Source: Bradysia coprophila (taxonomy: Eukaryota; Arthropoda; Insecta; Diptera; Sciaridae). From it: a stretch of 64,000 bases of DNA. The position numbers and the translations under genes were made by a program. The notes under the pieces are model-generated. The model did not search any database and had not been told where the DNA came from. It saw only the letters and a list, made by a program, of their open reading frames with translations. The DNA lies in the NCBI RefSeq assembly GCF_014529535.1, contig NW_023503493.1, positions 12,866,001 through 12,930,000 of the forward strand. Reading direction: 5' to 3'. Positions 22,501 to 33,409 of the stretch are shown here, piece after piece. The stretch's first letter is position 1, and each line of letters starts with the position of its first letter.

Positions 22501-25500
22501 GAGTTTGTTGCAATAATGTCGTCTGGGACAATATCGAAATTTGTGGATTGTGAAGTTTCTTTTAAAAAAATAAAATTGTGTCACTACCTTCGTTTTGATA
22601 AGTGTAGTATTTTACATGACTAAAGATATAAAGATGAAAAGTACAGTTTTCGTGTAAATTTTGTTAATCCAAGGCGAAGCCGAGGTCAAAAAACACACTA
22701 AAACGAGACATTTATTTTTTCCCGAGCTATGTAATGGATGTTACATGCTGAGGGCGTCGAAAGTAGTGCTTGAAACATGAACGACGAATATAACATGTAA
22801 AATCTATTACAAAACTCGGGATAAAAAATGAAAAGTCGCGTTTTCATGTGATTGTTGACCTAGCCTCGGATCAACAAACTTATCATGAAAACTCGACTTT
22901 TGAACTTTTTATACGTTGTCATGTAAATAACTATTAAAAGACGTCATTGACTTATTGTACTTTTCAAATTTTTAAACAATAGAGGAAAAACTTAGATTTT
23001 TTTTCGTTGTAGATCAAAAAAGCCAAAAACACTATAGCAATTTTGATGATCCCTGTTGGGATTATCATTTTTTTTAAATTAAATATTTGACTATGATAAT
23101 TTTACAAAATCATTTAAGAGGCATCGATGTTTAGCTATATACATATTCTCGTATTTTATTTTTGACGATATTTTTTCATCAGAATCCTTTTTGAAAAATT
23201 CAATAGCGACCACCAATTAGGTGTTGGTTGTAGTCGTTTGACCAACTCTGAGAAAAATCAGAAGTTCAACGAAATTTTCATAAACTGCTAAGTTTTCTCA
23301 GAGCTGGTCAAACTGCTACAGACAAATCTATTTTCTGTTGAAAGCTATTACATTCGTGGTCGTTGTTACGGTCCTATATTTTTGAAAAAGGATTCTGGTG
23401 GAAAGATATCGTCAAAAGTAAACTAAAATGTTCAGGTTTCTCATTTAAATTACCTGACCTGACACGATTTTCCGTTCTAGCCTGACTTGAGGTAGATTTT
23501 AATCAGAAATTTAAGTCTCATGTCAGATTTCAGGTTAATTCAGGTCAGCTTAAAATTAGACCAATCATGTTCAGGTAACCTGGATTCAGGCTGAAAACAA
23601 TCTCCCCTGATTCCGAACCTAGTAATGTACTATTATTTTGAACTGTTTAATTATGAATACGGATTAAGATAAAAGTTATGAATTAATTTAATTTCCCAAG
23701 ACCAAAGACTTCTCCGTGACTATGAAACATTATTTAGAAAGACCACAAGATACTTTTAGACAGTTTTCAAATTCATGATTTATATAAAAAATTTGTTAAT
23801 AAAATTTGATTTAATGTCACAAATTAATTTGATTTGAAACTTGATCTTGACGTACAATAACCTACCTTGATGATCAAGTTTGATTTGATTTACTAAATTT
23901 TGATTTGTTTTTGTTCGGCAAAATAATGGAAAGTGTAATTACTGTCGGTTTCAAAAATGTCAATATGACAGTGTGTTTACGGTCTTTATTACAAAATAAT
24001 TTATCTCATATGATGACTCATCATTGATGAGGTGAGAATTTAATATGGAAAGCAGTTGTTACCCGTGCCACTGTATTGATGTTACATCCCCAACGATCTT
24101 GATGATTTTTTATGCCAAATACTGCGAAAGTTTGTATTTTCGGTCCTCAAATGGTGACCGATAGTAAAAAAATTGAGGCCACTGTCATCATTTTACTTTC
24201 GCCCCGTGGGCTTGCGTATTTGCGGGCCGAAAGTAAATGTCACTGTCATCATTTTACTTTCGGTCCTCATATGTAACGAAAGCACATGTTCACTTGATTG
24301 AAAGTACGCATTGTAGTGTTGTGTTGACGATAACCAAATATTTTATGAGCAAGTGAATGTGTTTATAGTAATTTTATTTTTATTTTTAATAAAAAGCCCC
24401 CTGAACCCCTGCACTTTTCGGCATTTTACTGTTTTTACAGCAAATTTTGTTGATGACTCAACAGTTTCATTGCGGCGCGGGCTGCAAACTTCACACGTTT
24501 GAAATTTTTTAATTTCGCCCCTTGTTATGCAAAATACTATTTATACTCTACTGTAAATAGTTGATAAAGTACAATCTGTAATGAGTCTGTTCAATAAAAA
24601 GCATCTAACTGTCAAAATTTGTTTGTCACCGCCTTCGTGATCAACTCAGTTGTCTTAACCTGTTCTTTCAGAACCTTGGGTGACACACAAATTTTGACAA
24701 ATAGATGTTTTGTGTTCATTACATATTGTTTGAAATGTCAACTTGATAAAAACTTTTTTTTTCAACTTTTCTTCAAGTTAACTTTTCAAACAATCTTCAA
24801 TGAGTCTGTTTAATAAAAAACATCTAATCGTCAAAATTTGTGTGTCACCCGTGCACCGCATTCGTGATCAACTCAGAGTTGTCTTAACCTGTTCTTTCAG
24901 AACCTTGAGTTTGCAGCCTCACATTCCTAATACTACATTGTCGATCACTATCTATCAAACTAGATCTTTTATTTTTTACAGTTGAAAATTGGGAATTTTT
25001 CAGTTCTTATTGGGGAAGATCTTTTATTCATTAGCGATATGTTGGGTGAATATTTTATTTATTTAGTTCGATTTGTGCATTTATTATTATTATTACTGTT
25101 GTTGCGTGTATTTAAATCTATAATAATTTAAAAATATGTTAACCAAATTACAGTCAAAAGCAGTCAATTTTCATCATAAATTTGCTTCAGCTGTTTTTGA
25201 GCTGATCCACACATACAATCAAAACTTGCTTTCCTTGTTAATACGGTTGAAGCTGCTACACGCACGCGCATGATAGTGGTAAAACCGTATAAAGACGTAT
25301 AAACGGTTGTGATTGTTTATATGGATCAGCTGAAAAACAGCTGAAGCTAATTTATGCTGAAAATTGACTGCCTTTGACTGTAATTAATAAAATGTTGAAA
25401 AAAAACTTTTCTAAACGCAGGTTTTTCTTGAATTACAGGAACGGCGCAAAGTGGACCACCAGATGCGTTGGAAATCACCGAAAAAATGTCGAATAAAAGC

Positions 25501-26067
25501 GAACACAACAGTATAAGAAAATTCGAAATGGACGGAATATGTTGCATGTTGATGAGTGGTGGTGCGCTAATAACTCCCCCCCAGATGATGGAAGATGATG
25601 GTGAGATCGAGAAGTTGAAACATAGAGTCTATAAGGCGCTTCAGACTCAGTTTGTCGTAGAGGATAGGGAACAGTTCAAGATGGTGAAGACCGCGAGAGA
25701 GACCGTTGAGCAGTATAAGGAACGCAAACTGAGCGAAATGCGTGAAGCCGGGGATGGACAACTAATTGGAAGTAATCCAAACATGAGACGTAACATTCGA
25801 GGTTCTAATGCGCCGGAGGCAACAGCTTCTGAAGAACTGAGGAAGTACACAGAAAATCGGATGAAAAACAATGTTAGTGCCAAGAAGTCGAGAGATAAGA
25901 GGAAGCTTCGTGATATCGTAAATGGTTTTACAATTAAATATTATCGTGAAGACTCTGAGGCGCGTCAAAACGAGATGCGAGACGTGGATGCTATGATAAG
26001 GAAGAAAAAAATGGAGTTGATTTTAAAGGCAGCGCGCATAATGGAGGCCGTGCGCGTCCCTTGCTAG
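16558..26067 (+). CDS. bZIP protein with PAR/Giant-like basic region and degenerate zipper, two exons
   Basis: Exon 1 is 16558-16645 (ATG to a perfect GTAAGT donor, phase 1). Exon 2 is 25439-26067 (acceptor TTACAG, stop TAG). One base from exon 1 plus GA from exon 2 restores a glycine codon, and the joined product is 238 aa. The N-terminus is Asn-rich (MNREANNENQGANNMNH). Near the C-terminus lies the basic region RMKNNVSAKKSRDKRKL, which fits the bZIP pattern N-x2-A-x2-S-R and is closest to the PAR/C-EBP/Giant group. The heptad positions that follow hold Tyr, Arg, Val and Lys, so there is no leucine zipper. The 8.8 kb intron hosts the PI-PLC gene on the opposite strand. Exon 2 is well supported; the exon 1 join rests on phase and splice quality. 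Function is inferred as DNA binding; partner and targets are unknown. Confidence 0.65.
17617..17809. mobile_element. MITE with GAATAGGTTTGTTC ends
   Basis: Exact 14-bp inverted ends. Inner motifs ATTTCATCCA(C/T)AGA, CCTCAATAATATT and CGTGTTTACAGTTACTTGG are shared with a related element at 28031-28185. It is in the large intron of the bZIP gene. Confidence 0.7.
18867..19958 (-). CDS. Secreted bacterial/fungal-type phosphatidylinositol-specific phospholipase C
   Basis: The 363-residue product should cleave phosphatidylinositol (or GPI anchors) to diacylglycerol and a cyclic inositol phosphate. The chosen ATG (19958) opens directly into a signal peptide (MQNLFCAKLLVSFLWVVVLI, likely cut after SSIA near residue 25). 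The X-domain landmarks of bacterial PI-PLC are all there: WMRNIVDSVRLSELSMPGTHD with His64-Asp65, RYFDIRIR with Arg97, RLHHG with His108/109, PSETVLFRLKEE, FMNYLSGSG and MADF with Asp331. These match the catalytic His, Asp, Arg, His, Asp set of the Bacillus enzyme. It lacks the EF-hand, Y and C2 parts of animal PLCs and looks less like the animal PLCXD proteins. It is a single exon in the large intron of the bZIP gene, on the opposite strand. A eukaryotic leader on an intronless bacterial-type enzyme suggests horizontal transfer followed by domestication; this is inference. Confidence 0.85.
   Translation of the reverse strand: MQNLFCAKLLVSFLWVVVLIPSSIAHYDPGYYREPTDNFNRRPDWMRNIVDSVRLSELSMPGTHDAGAFGNIIEVAKCQGMDFDQQLAVGVRYFDIRIRHFNNMFRLHHGIVRLVVDFEDFMVSVTNFLNAFPSETVLFRLKEEQNPGGTNTRTMRQTLDSYLARFTRVLRTTNVLLTLGEARGRFIISCDAGSLCLDIGLDYNNQIIQDDFRLGSNDDLHWKWERVRDHLVLASNGPSNRFFMNYLSGSGTIPIVFPYFVASGHEAVGTSANRLNTNRPDSALWPAFPREPCSQGRCIFFEGTNMLARDGIKDYNLGGGTARTVGIIMADFPGDSLIEEIVNQNNRFRRNRGMRVWRQLTRT
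19959..21619. other. Intronic AT-rich DNA between PI-PLC and fold-back
   Basis: It would hold the PI-PLC promoter. I see no coding exon. A fragment near 20840-20880 (CCGTCGTAACGACGT, GCCGTCATCTCTCTGG) recalls the ends of the 7211-7735 element. Confidence 0.4.
21620..22350. mobile_element. Large fold-back element, arms of about 340 bp
   Basis: The ends are ATTCTTGTAG and CTACAAGAAT. The two halves are inverted copies almost to the centre, with the innermost arms (GGTCACCGTTGTTGTT and AACAACAACGGTGACC) close to perfect. Only about 45 bp separate the arms. Outer arms are more diverged. No protein is encoded; a transcript would form a very long hairpin. Confidence 0.85.
23160..23417. repeat. Inverted-repeat element with TTTTGACGATAT ends
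   Basis: The left arm (TTTTGACGATAT, then CAGAATCCTTTTTGAAAAAT) is mirrored on the right (ATTTTTGAAAAAGGATTCTG, then GATATCGTCAAAA). A second inner pair is TTTGACCAACTCTGAGAAAA and TTTTCTCAGAGCTGGTCAAA. Confidence 0.7.
24117..24285. repeat. Repeat with CACTGTCATCATTTTACTTT units
   Basis: CACTGTCATCATTTTACTTT occurs at about 24180 and 24241. TTCGGTCCTCA occurs near both ends (24139 and 24261). The boundaries are unclear. Confidence 0.5.
24580..24905. repeat. Pair of direct repeats with internal inverted copy
   Basis: About 100 bp starting AATGAGTCTGTT(C/T)AATAAAAA and running to TGTTCTTTCAGAACCTTG occurs at 24580-24672 and again at 24798-24905. Between them GGTGACACACAAATTTTGAC is an inverted copy of the GTCAAAATTTGTGTGTCACC part. 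Confidence 0.65.
25145..25385. mobile_element. Palindromic element ending 53 bp before bZIP exon 2
   Basis: The left end AATTACAGTCAAAAGCAGTC and right end GACTGCCTTTGACTGTAATT are inverted, and the arms run on through TCAATTTTCA, GCTTCAGCTGTTTTT and AGCTGATCCA for about 65 bp. Confidence 0.75.
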
Positions 26068-28030
26068 TAAGTAGTGGGCAGCTATTTTATTTAAAAAAAA
26101 AACTAAAATTAAATGGTAAGTATTATTGAATGTACTGGATCCGAGGGGGAACTCACTGCTCAAAATATCGCCTTCGGCTCTGTCTGGAAACCTCTCACGC
26201 GCTAAAAAAAAGACTTAGTCCTAGATATAAAATATAATATTTTTAAACAAATTCAAAAATTTATTGTAAAAAAGTGAAATTCAAAAATCTACGCTTGCTT
26301 TTAAGTTGTAACAACGGTCTGTGTGAAAGTCCTGAAAGGTCTTATACAATAAGTCTCTCTGGCAGCAATAGGTTCGGAGATTTGAGCCTGATAAATATTT
26401 GTAAATTTTCACTTATAGCCAATAAAATGACTTCCGTTCCGAATTTGTTTTCGTTTTATTTCAGCTCTTCAGCTGAAAGCACACGAGGCATCAACGTGTT
26501 TTGATCAAAATTATCTTTGTTACTAGTTTCGTCCATAGAGGTAGACTACCTAGAGGAATTATGACCCGAAATTCATTGAAAAATCATATCACACACACTA
26601 CTAAATCCGAAAACGTCAACTTTGCTTCTTCCTTTTTTTATTACAATAATTGTCTTGTTCCATTCATACATATATTCATTCTTATTATTCTTGTTATCCT
26701 CTTAGACTGATTTGTGTAAAAAGTGCGTAAAGTCGTGTGGAAGTTTTGTGAAAGTTTATTTCCTTGTCTGTTGTGTGATGTTCAGCGAGCGAGTTGCATT
26801 AGTAGCCGATGGACGAATGGATTTTGTTTCAGGCTTTGAATTTTATTTTTTATTTCAATAAAGCCATTTTCCTGCCGTTTCTTTTCATTTATTTTCTTTA
26901 ACGTTGAATTTTGGGTGATTTAAACGAAAGCTTCCCTCCTTTCCGTAGAGCGCATACGATAACAAAACTCTCGACATTGTCGTTCCTGACGAGTCCCCCA
27001 ATGTGCTGTTTCCACATAAAATTCACGGGAATTTTATGGAAGTGAACTAGTGAGTTTTGAGATCAGCTGGACGAAACGGTGTCTCTAGGTACTCTAATCG
27101 GTTTTATTAACTAATTCAACTAATTTTCATTCACAAACACTTATAACGAAAAAATATACTTTTTTTTAAATTAGCATTTCGTTTGAAGTAATAATATCAA
27201 AATTTCGCGGACATTTTTGGGACCATAATTTGACAATATTCTTTTGACATTATGAGTCCCTTACTTTTGACATTAAGAGTCCCTATACTGTCTGTACACG
27301 AAGCTGTCACACACACATTTAAACATATGATTTTTCATTTTAATTTGTCAGTTTGTTCTATTGAGAGGGCCCTTGGTTTCGTCAAGCATCAAAGAAAATT
27401 TTTGTCGAAACACATTTTCGTTGCATCATTTGTTTTGAGCTTAACATTGTATAGCGATATCACTAACAAGTGAAAGAATCGCATGCTACTGTCAAGCGAT
27501 GTATGAGTGTCCGGAGCGATAGCGATAGCGCAGTCTAACTCCCAAAAAAAGAACGAAGAAATTTTTTTGAGACGCGTCAACTATGTATAGCCGAACATTT
27601 CAGTTTCTACCCATTGGTCTATATCATCACAAAACCTATTTCAAAATATTCTCGCTTTAAATACGAACAAAACGAGCTATCACTCGACTATGTAGGTTTA
27701 AAATTATCGGAGATACATCGTTTTGAAATTGGTCACTTTTCTACTAAATACACCAAATTGACTTTTTCCAAACAACCAAAATCTTTCAACTTACTCTGTA
27801 TGTTTCTATCTATCTATCGACGGGCTATCTCGGAAAGTAGTCAGCCAATCTCTATGAAACTTTACAGGAACCTTAGTCAGGCCATTAGAACTTAAGTTTC
27901 ATTCATCATTATCCCAGGAAAAATCAGAATTTTGTGTAATTAATTAATTAATAACAAAACAGAATTTTGACTGAAAAATTTTCAACAAATTGTAAATGTA
28001 CCGTGGGAACATTCGCTTCGCGTTCCAATA
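26068..28030. other. AT-rich non-coding stretch after the bZIP gene
   Basis: AATAAA-like signals near 26860 could serve as 3' ends, but no conserved protein or RNA gene is apparent. Small open frames here lack recognisable motifs. Confidence 0.4.
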
Positions 28031-28185
28031 TAGGTTTGTTCCAAGTAACTGTAAACACGAATTTTCACCGGAAGAACGAACACGATTTCATCCATAGAGA
28101 CCAATTTTCAAAAAAATATTGATGAGGTTATGTCTCTATATGGATGAAATTTGACAGTACTTTGACAATTCGTATGCCCGTGGAA
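28031..28185. mobile_element. MITE related to 17617-17809
   Basis: The left end TAGGTTTGTTCCAAGTAACT continues into GTAAACACGAA, matching the right end of the element at 17617-17809. The right part (ATGGATGAAATTTGACA, TGGAACACACC) is diverged. Confidence 0.55.
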
Positions 28186-28361
28186 CACACCAATTGTTAC
28201 TGCTTAAACGAGAACATAATGTAAGCGCCAATATATGCGAATTCAGCCGACCATTGCATATTATACGCCCGACATTACAAGCGATTTGAATGTGATTCTT
28301 ATTCATTTTTATCACACAAATTTGAACACTGGACATCCCAGTTCCATGAATTTTTAGCCCC

Positions 28362-29400
28362 GTACGAAGTACGAAGGGGCTTATAGGATTACGATGCCGT
28401 GTGTAATTGATGGAATTCGAAGCAGACGGTACGGGCAAAGTGTTTGCCTATGTTCATAGTAGATGACGAATCCGCAATAAAAATTTGGGCCGTCTGTCCG
28501 TCTGTCTGTCACGTCGATATCTTGAGTCAAATCCGATTTCAATTTTTTTTTTTTTCCCTGAAAGATAGTCAAAATAGTGAGGCTAGGTTCGAAGATGGCC
28601 ATATTCGGGTCGGCCCTTCGTGAGTTAGGGCCACCTAAGTGATTTAAGGTCTTTTGGTGATATTTATTTTTTTTTTAATCGGGTGAGTGGACCGTGAGTT
28701 AGGGCCTTAGAAGTGAAAAGCTACTAGGGCCCTATGTGTATTTTACATAGAACTCAAGTAAATTTAATCCGTTTTTCGTAATTTTTGTTTCATTTGGAAG
28801 GTAATCGAACGCCGAATAGAAAGTTGTTGAAAAAAAATTAAATTTGGGTCCTTGGACTAAGGCCACTACTAGTGCCCTATGTGTATTTTACATTGAACTC
28901 GAGTAAATTTCATTCGTTTTTCGTAATTTTTGTGTCATTTGGAAGGTAATCGAACACCGAATAGAATGTTGTTGAAAAAAAAATTAAATTTGGGTCCTTG
29001 GACTAAGGCCGCTACTAGGGCCCTATGTGTATTTTATATATAACTCGAGCAAATTTCATCCGTTTTTCGTAATTTTTGTTTCATTTGGAAGGTAATCAAA
29101 GGCCGAATAGAATGTTGTTGAAAAAAAATTAAATTTGGGTCCTCGGACTAAGGCCGCTACTAGGGCCCTATGTGCATTTTATATATAACTCGAGCAAATT
29201 TCATCCGTTTTTCGTATTTTTTGTTTCATTTGGAAGGTAATCAAAGGCCGAATAGAATGTAGTTGAAAAAAAAAAAAATTGGATCCTCGGACTGAGGCCG
29301 ATACTAGGCCCTATGTGTATGTATACTCAATAAATTAAAATTTTAGGGCTATTTGAAATTTTTGTTTTATTTGAAAGGAACGTCGTACGGGGCTTCGTAA
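28362..29400 (+). repeat. Dispersed repeat with CTGTCTGTC tract and 146-bp tandem units
   Basis: It opens CCCCGTACGAAGTACGAAGG, then GGCTTATAGGATTACG, passes a (G/C)TCTGTCTGTC tract near 28495 and a TTGAGTCAAATCCGATT motif. It then runs into about five imperfect 146-bp units (starting near 28727, 28872, 29018, 29163 and 29305), each with CCCTATGTGTATTTTA and CATTTGGAAGGTAATC. The copy at 63121 has the same opening, tract and order. No ORF. Confidence 0.75.
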
Positions 29401-29797
29401 ATGCGCAATTTCTAAGATGTACACATTACATAATAATTTTACTTTAACTACTTTAACCGGCGCATAGGCTTACGGTCAAAGTAGGGTGACAGACGCACTA
29501 GGGTCACGTACGCAATAGATATACGGGTTTGTACGGGGCTCAGTCGCAGCAAACGCTCCGACTGTTCTGATGGCTCGTTTTTTACCTGAAAATGGACCGA
29601 AGGGATTCTGTGGAAAGACAATTTCTCGTCAATTGCATCACAACTTTACAAACATCTCAGGTTTTTCGAATCTCATTTTTCACTCTGTTTATTTCTACCA
29701 AAACTAAATTCAAATCTTATCATACTAACTGGATACACAACTAATAAAACCTGTTTTTCTTTCTAAACTTTAAGAACATAGACAAAAAGTGTTTCAC

Positions 29798-29959
29798 CAA
29801 CGCACTTCAAGCAAAAGTTCTATTAATGACAGCTGCCAAATAGAGTACTATTTTGTATGAAATTTTATCCCCACTCTTTTTACAGTGTAAAATTTTGTAT
29901 GGAGCACTGTCAAGTTTCAGTACCCTATTTAGAGTATCACTTTTGCTTGAAGTGCGTTG
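29798..29959. mobile_element. Family A MITE with 7-bp target duplication
   Basis: Inverted ends CAACGCACTTCAAGCAAAAG and CTTTTGCTTGAAGTGCGTTG, flanked by perfect direct repeats GTTTCAC (29791-29797 and 29960-29966). It lies just downstream of the P-type ATPase stop codon. Confidence 0.85.
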
Positions 29960-29987
29960 GTTTCACCTAATCTATCACATACTATAT

Positions 29988-32900
29988 CTAACACGACAAT
30001 CGGGCAATGAAGCTCTTAGGGTACACTCTCACTATCAGTTTTCGGGTCTCTTCCATCATCATGACAGCAAAAGTCAGAGGTAATGGAAGCAACCAATATT
30101 TTAACGGTATGGCTCCTGTTTGCATAACGTTTTGAATTGAAGGAACTTCGGTAACGATTACGGCCGTGACAAATGCTGCGAAAATGCCTGCGAACACCCA
30201 CAGATTGCGACGTTTGGCACGAATTGGATCTCCTTCGATAATTGATATCTTGCGATTCCGAGTGCAAAGCACATTTCCCCACTGCAAAATCACCAAAGTT
30301 ATGAACGTAACACTTTGACCACTATAATGGATGAGATTGAATTGATCCTCCGTTAAAAGATTGCCAGACTTGTCCCAGCCGAATGTCTCGTTGCCAGGTG
30401 GTCCCCACGGACCTCTACTGTACGTTCCGACAAAGTCGTTCCAACCAAGGCCAGTATATTCTTTCATGAAATGAAAGAACATTCCGATCGAGCAAATCGT
30501 TTGCATTGTTCCAATGAATCTGTGTAAGGAAGGGATTTAGTTCGTTGGCAACTTGTACTAAATGAAACGGAAACCTACCCGTAGTATTTCAAATACACTT
30601 TGAAATTGATCAAATGGTCCTTGCGAGCATTCCGAGGCTTTTGTGACAGCAGATCATATTCTTCATTTTCCATGATAAGAGCCAAGCAGGGGAACAAATC
30701 GGTGAAACAGCAAATCATGATCATGAGGAATGAGCTGAGTGGAAGTGGAGTGCCAAAGAAAGCATTTACCAAAACTGGCCAAATTTCCGACCATGAACCA
30801 GCAGGTAGAAGGTAGCCAATAACCTTTTGCAAGTTTTGGAAAACAAGCCGGCCCATTCGTATGGCTTCTGTGATCGAATCGAAACCTCCCATCAATACCA
30901 AATCGGCCGCTTCAATCGCAACATCGCTGCCAGTGACAACAGCAACACCGACGTCAGCTGCCTTGAGAGCAGGCGCATCGTTTACTCCGTCACCAGTTAC
31001 AGCGACAACTTGGTCACGCTTTTGAAGCTCCTTCACAATTTGCAACTTTTGTTCCGGCGTAGTACGTGCGAAAACAATTTCTTCGTATCGGCAAACGATG
31101 TCCCATTCACGATCTCCCAACTTCAGCAAGTCACTTCCGGTTAACAATAAACTTCCAGTCATGTGTGCAAGATCTAACGACGCAATATTTGTGTTTGATA
31201 TGCTTTCAAAGTTATCGGGATCTTTTTCTGTGGTAAAGATTCCAATCTCACGAGCAATAGCAGCAGCAGTCAGGCCAAAGTCGCCAGTAATCATAAAGAA
31301 GCGAGATCCAGCACTACGGCAATCAGCCACCGTTTTTATGATTTCAGGGCGCGGAGGATCCATGATACCAACGAGACCACTGATTGTCAAGTCTTGAACA
31401 GCGTGGTTGACCATTTCGTCTTGCAATTCGTTTGATTCTAGTGAGTTTATGGGAGTGTAGAAGCGGCGACAAAGGATGAGAACACGTTGACCATTTCTTG
31501 CCCATTTCTCTTGGAGATTGTTCAAGCGCAAAATTACGTCCGGTGTCAATGGTTGAACGGTATTCGTCTCTGCTGACAAGTAGTGTGTACACTTGGACAT
31601 CAAAATGTCGGGAGCGCCTTTAACGAAGATAAGAGATCGGTTGCTAGCACCGAAAATTTTGTTCATGGTTTCCGGATTGGCTCCAGGTTGGTACATGGTG
31701 AGCATGAACTTATTTTTGGAATTGAATGGAATTTCAAACACGCGACGAAACTGTGAAAGTTCGTTCTCAGCGGTGCCAAGATGAGCAGCAAATCTAAGAA
31801 TAGCGCTATCGGTAGCATCACCATTAACCAAACGTTCCGGAATTGGACGGTCCATGGTGCTAGCATCGAATGTAGCATTGTTACAAAAGTAGGTCATCAG
31901 GTGGAGCTGCCGAAAAGCGATAGCTGTTGGCTTTTTTGGCAAATATTCCAAAATATCACGACATTCGTCCGGCGTGCACTCCACATCACCGAACCCGACG
32001 GTAGTCACAAACATTTTGTTTTGCGTTAAAGTTCCAGTCTTGTCCGAACAGATGACATTAACACATCCCAACGTTTCGACGGTGGTGAGACCTTTCGGTA
32101 AGATGTTGTTCTGCTTCATGCGTTTTGCGATCATCATCAGCGTCATAGCCACTCCGACGGGCATTCCTTCCGGTATAAATGCGACGACACAGCCCATGAG
32201 ATTCATCATGAGAACGACAACACTTTGGAAATCGGGATGTAGTCGATTCAAGAACCTGCAAACGGGTCAAAATGCAAAATTTTCTGATAATATCTTAGGT
32301 GAATGTAATGTAACGTACACCAGCCATTCGGTAAGTAATATGGAAACAAGGACAATCGTCAGTGATACAATGATACGCACAAATCGGGAAATTTCCTTTT
32401 GGATCAGGGTCTTCTTTTGTTTTCCTGAACTGGTCAATCGATTGATACGACCCATAACCGTATTGTTACCTAAATGCATGCATAAAGTATAGTGAGTATC
32501 CCACTGCAAAGAACAGTCGGTAACTACTTACCAGTAAGCACCACTACACCGATACCGTTGCCATTAACGACATGTGTTCCCATCAGTGCAATGTTCTTCG
32601 TTTCCAGAAAGCTTTCTTCCGTGAAATCGGTACTACCTTCAATGGCATCACTTTCACCGGTCAAAACGGCGCGATCGAACTTCAAGTCGTTGGATACATG
32701 AAGTAGTCGAATATCGGCTGGAACCTTGTTGCCCAGATCAACATGGACAATGTCGCCAACAACTAACTGATTGGCCGAAATTTTTGAGATTTGTCCATTT
32801 CTCAAAACAATACATTCGGAGGGCAATAAATTTAGAATCGATTTCATGACCCGAGAAGTTGACCAATCCTGGAAAGCCGAAAAGGAGGCTTGCAAAAATA

Positions 32901-33409
32901 TGACGCAGACCTGAGGAGTTCAGAAGAATTCGATTTGAAAAATTGGTGGATGTGTTCAAATGTCTTCTACTCACAACAAGAATAGCCAAAGCAAGGTTTT
33001 GAACACTAGGTACACCATCTGGCACAATCGGAGGAGTGCTAAGGGGCTTCCAACACAATAAGAAGACAATGACTCCGATCCATAGTACCGAACAGAAGCC
33101 GCCAAAAACATATCCGAGAATTTTCCAGACGTAATTCGGACGACGCTGCATCAGTTCGTTGGGACCGTTCTGTTGTAAACGCTTTGCTGCCGTTGCACTG
33201 TCCAGACCACGTTCATATGAGGTGCCAAGCAATTGATTGATCTGTTCCGCTGTGAGCCGGTGGTAGTTCATGTTGTTGAAATATTCCGAATCGTTCACCT
33301 CTGGCGCATTTTTATGGTCCTTCTTGCTGTGGAACCAATGGCCGCCATTTCCAATGGTTAAATTTACCTTCTTCCTAGCTACCTCTGTTATTGAGAGTGT
33401 TTCCTTCAT
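29988..33409 (-). CDS. Divergent Na+/K+-ATPase-like type II P-type ATPase, 5 exons
   Basis: Exons on the minus strand: 33409-32975, 32910-32532, 32469-32319, 32255-30579, 30519-29988. Joined they give 1057 aa, close to the usual length for alpha subunits. Visible features: N-terminal cation-ATPase region (YHRLTAEQINQLLGTSYERG), A-domain TGES, phosphorylation motif SDKTGTLTQ (Asp near residue 393), nucleotide-domain KGAPD, hinge TGDGVNDAPALKAADVGVA, MDPPRP and the C-terminal membrane helices. Family resemblance is to Na+/K+- and fungal K+/Na+-ATPases, not SERCA. The membrane ion sites differ from animal alpha subunits: M4 reads IPEGMPVGVAMTL (usual VPEGLLATVT), M5 reads LLPAGSWSEIWP (usual TLTSNIPEITP), and M6 reads CCFTDLFPCLALI (usual DLGTDMVPAI). 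Ion specificity therefore cannot be assumed. The chosen start is the first in-frame ATG; an upstream exon is possible. Confidence 0.85.

Noticed and set aside
25468..26067. bZIP exon 2 as a self-contained gene starting at 25468
   Set aside because: The codon at 25468 is TTG. The frame is open back to a good acceptor at 25438, and exon 1 at 16558 fits its phase. An internal start at the ATG 25486 remains possible.
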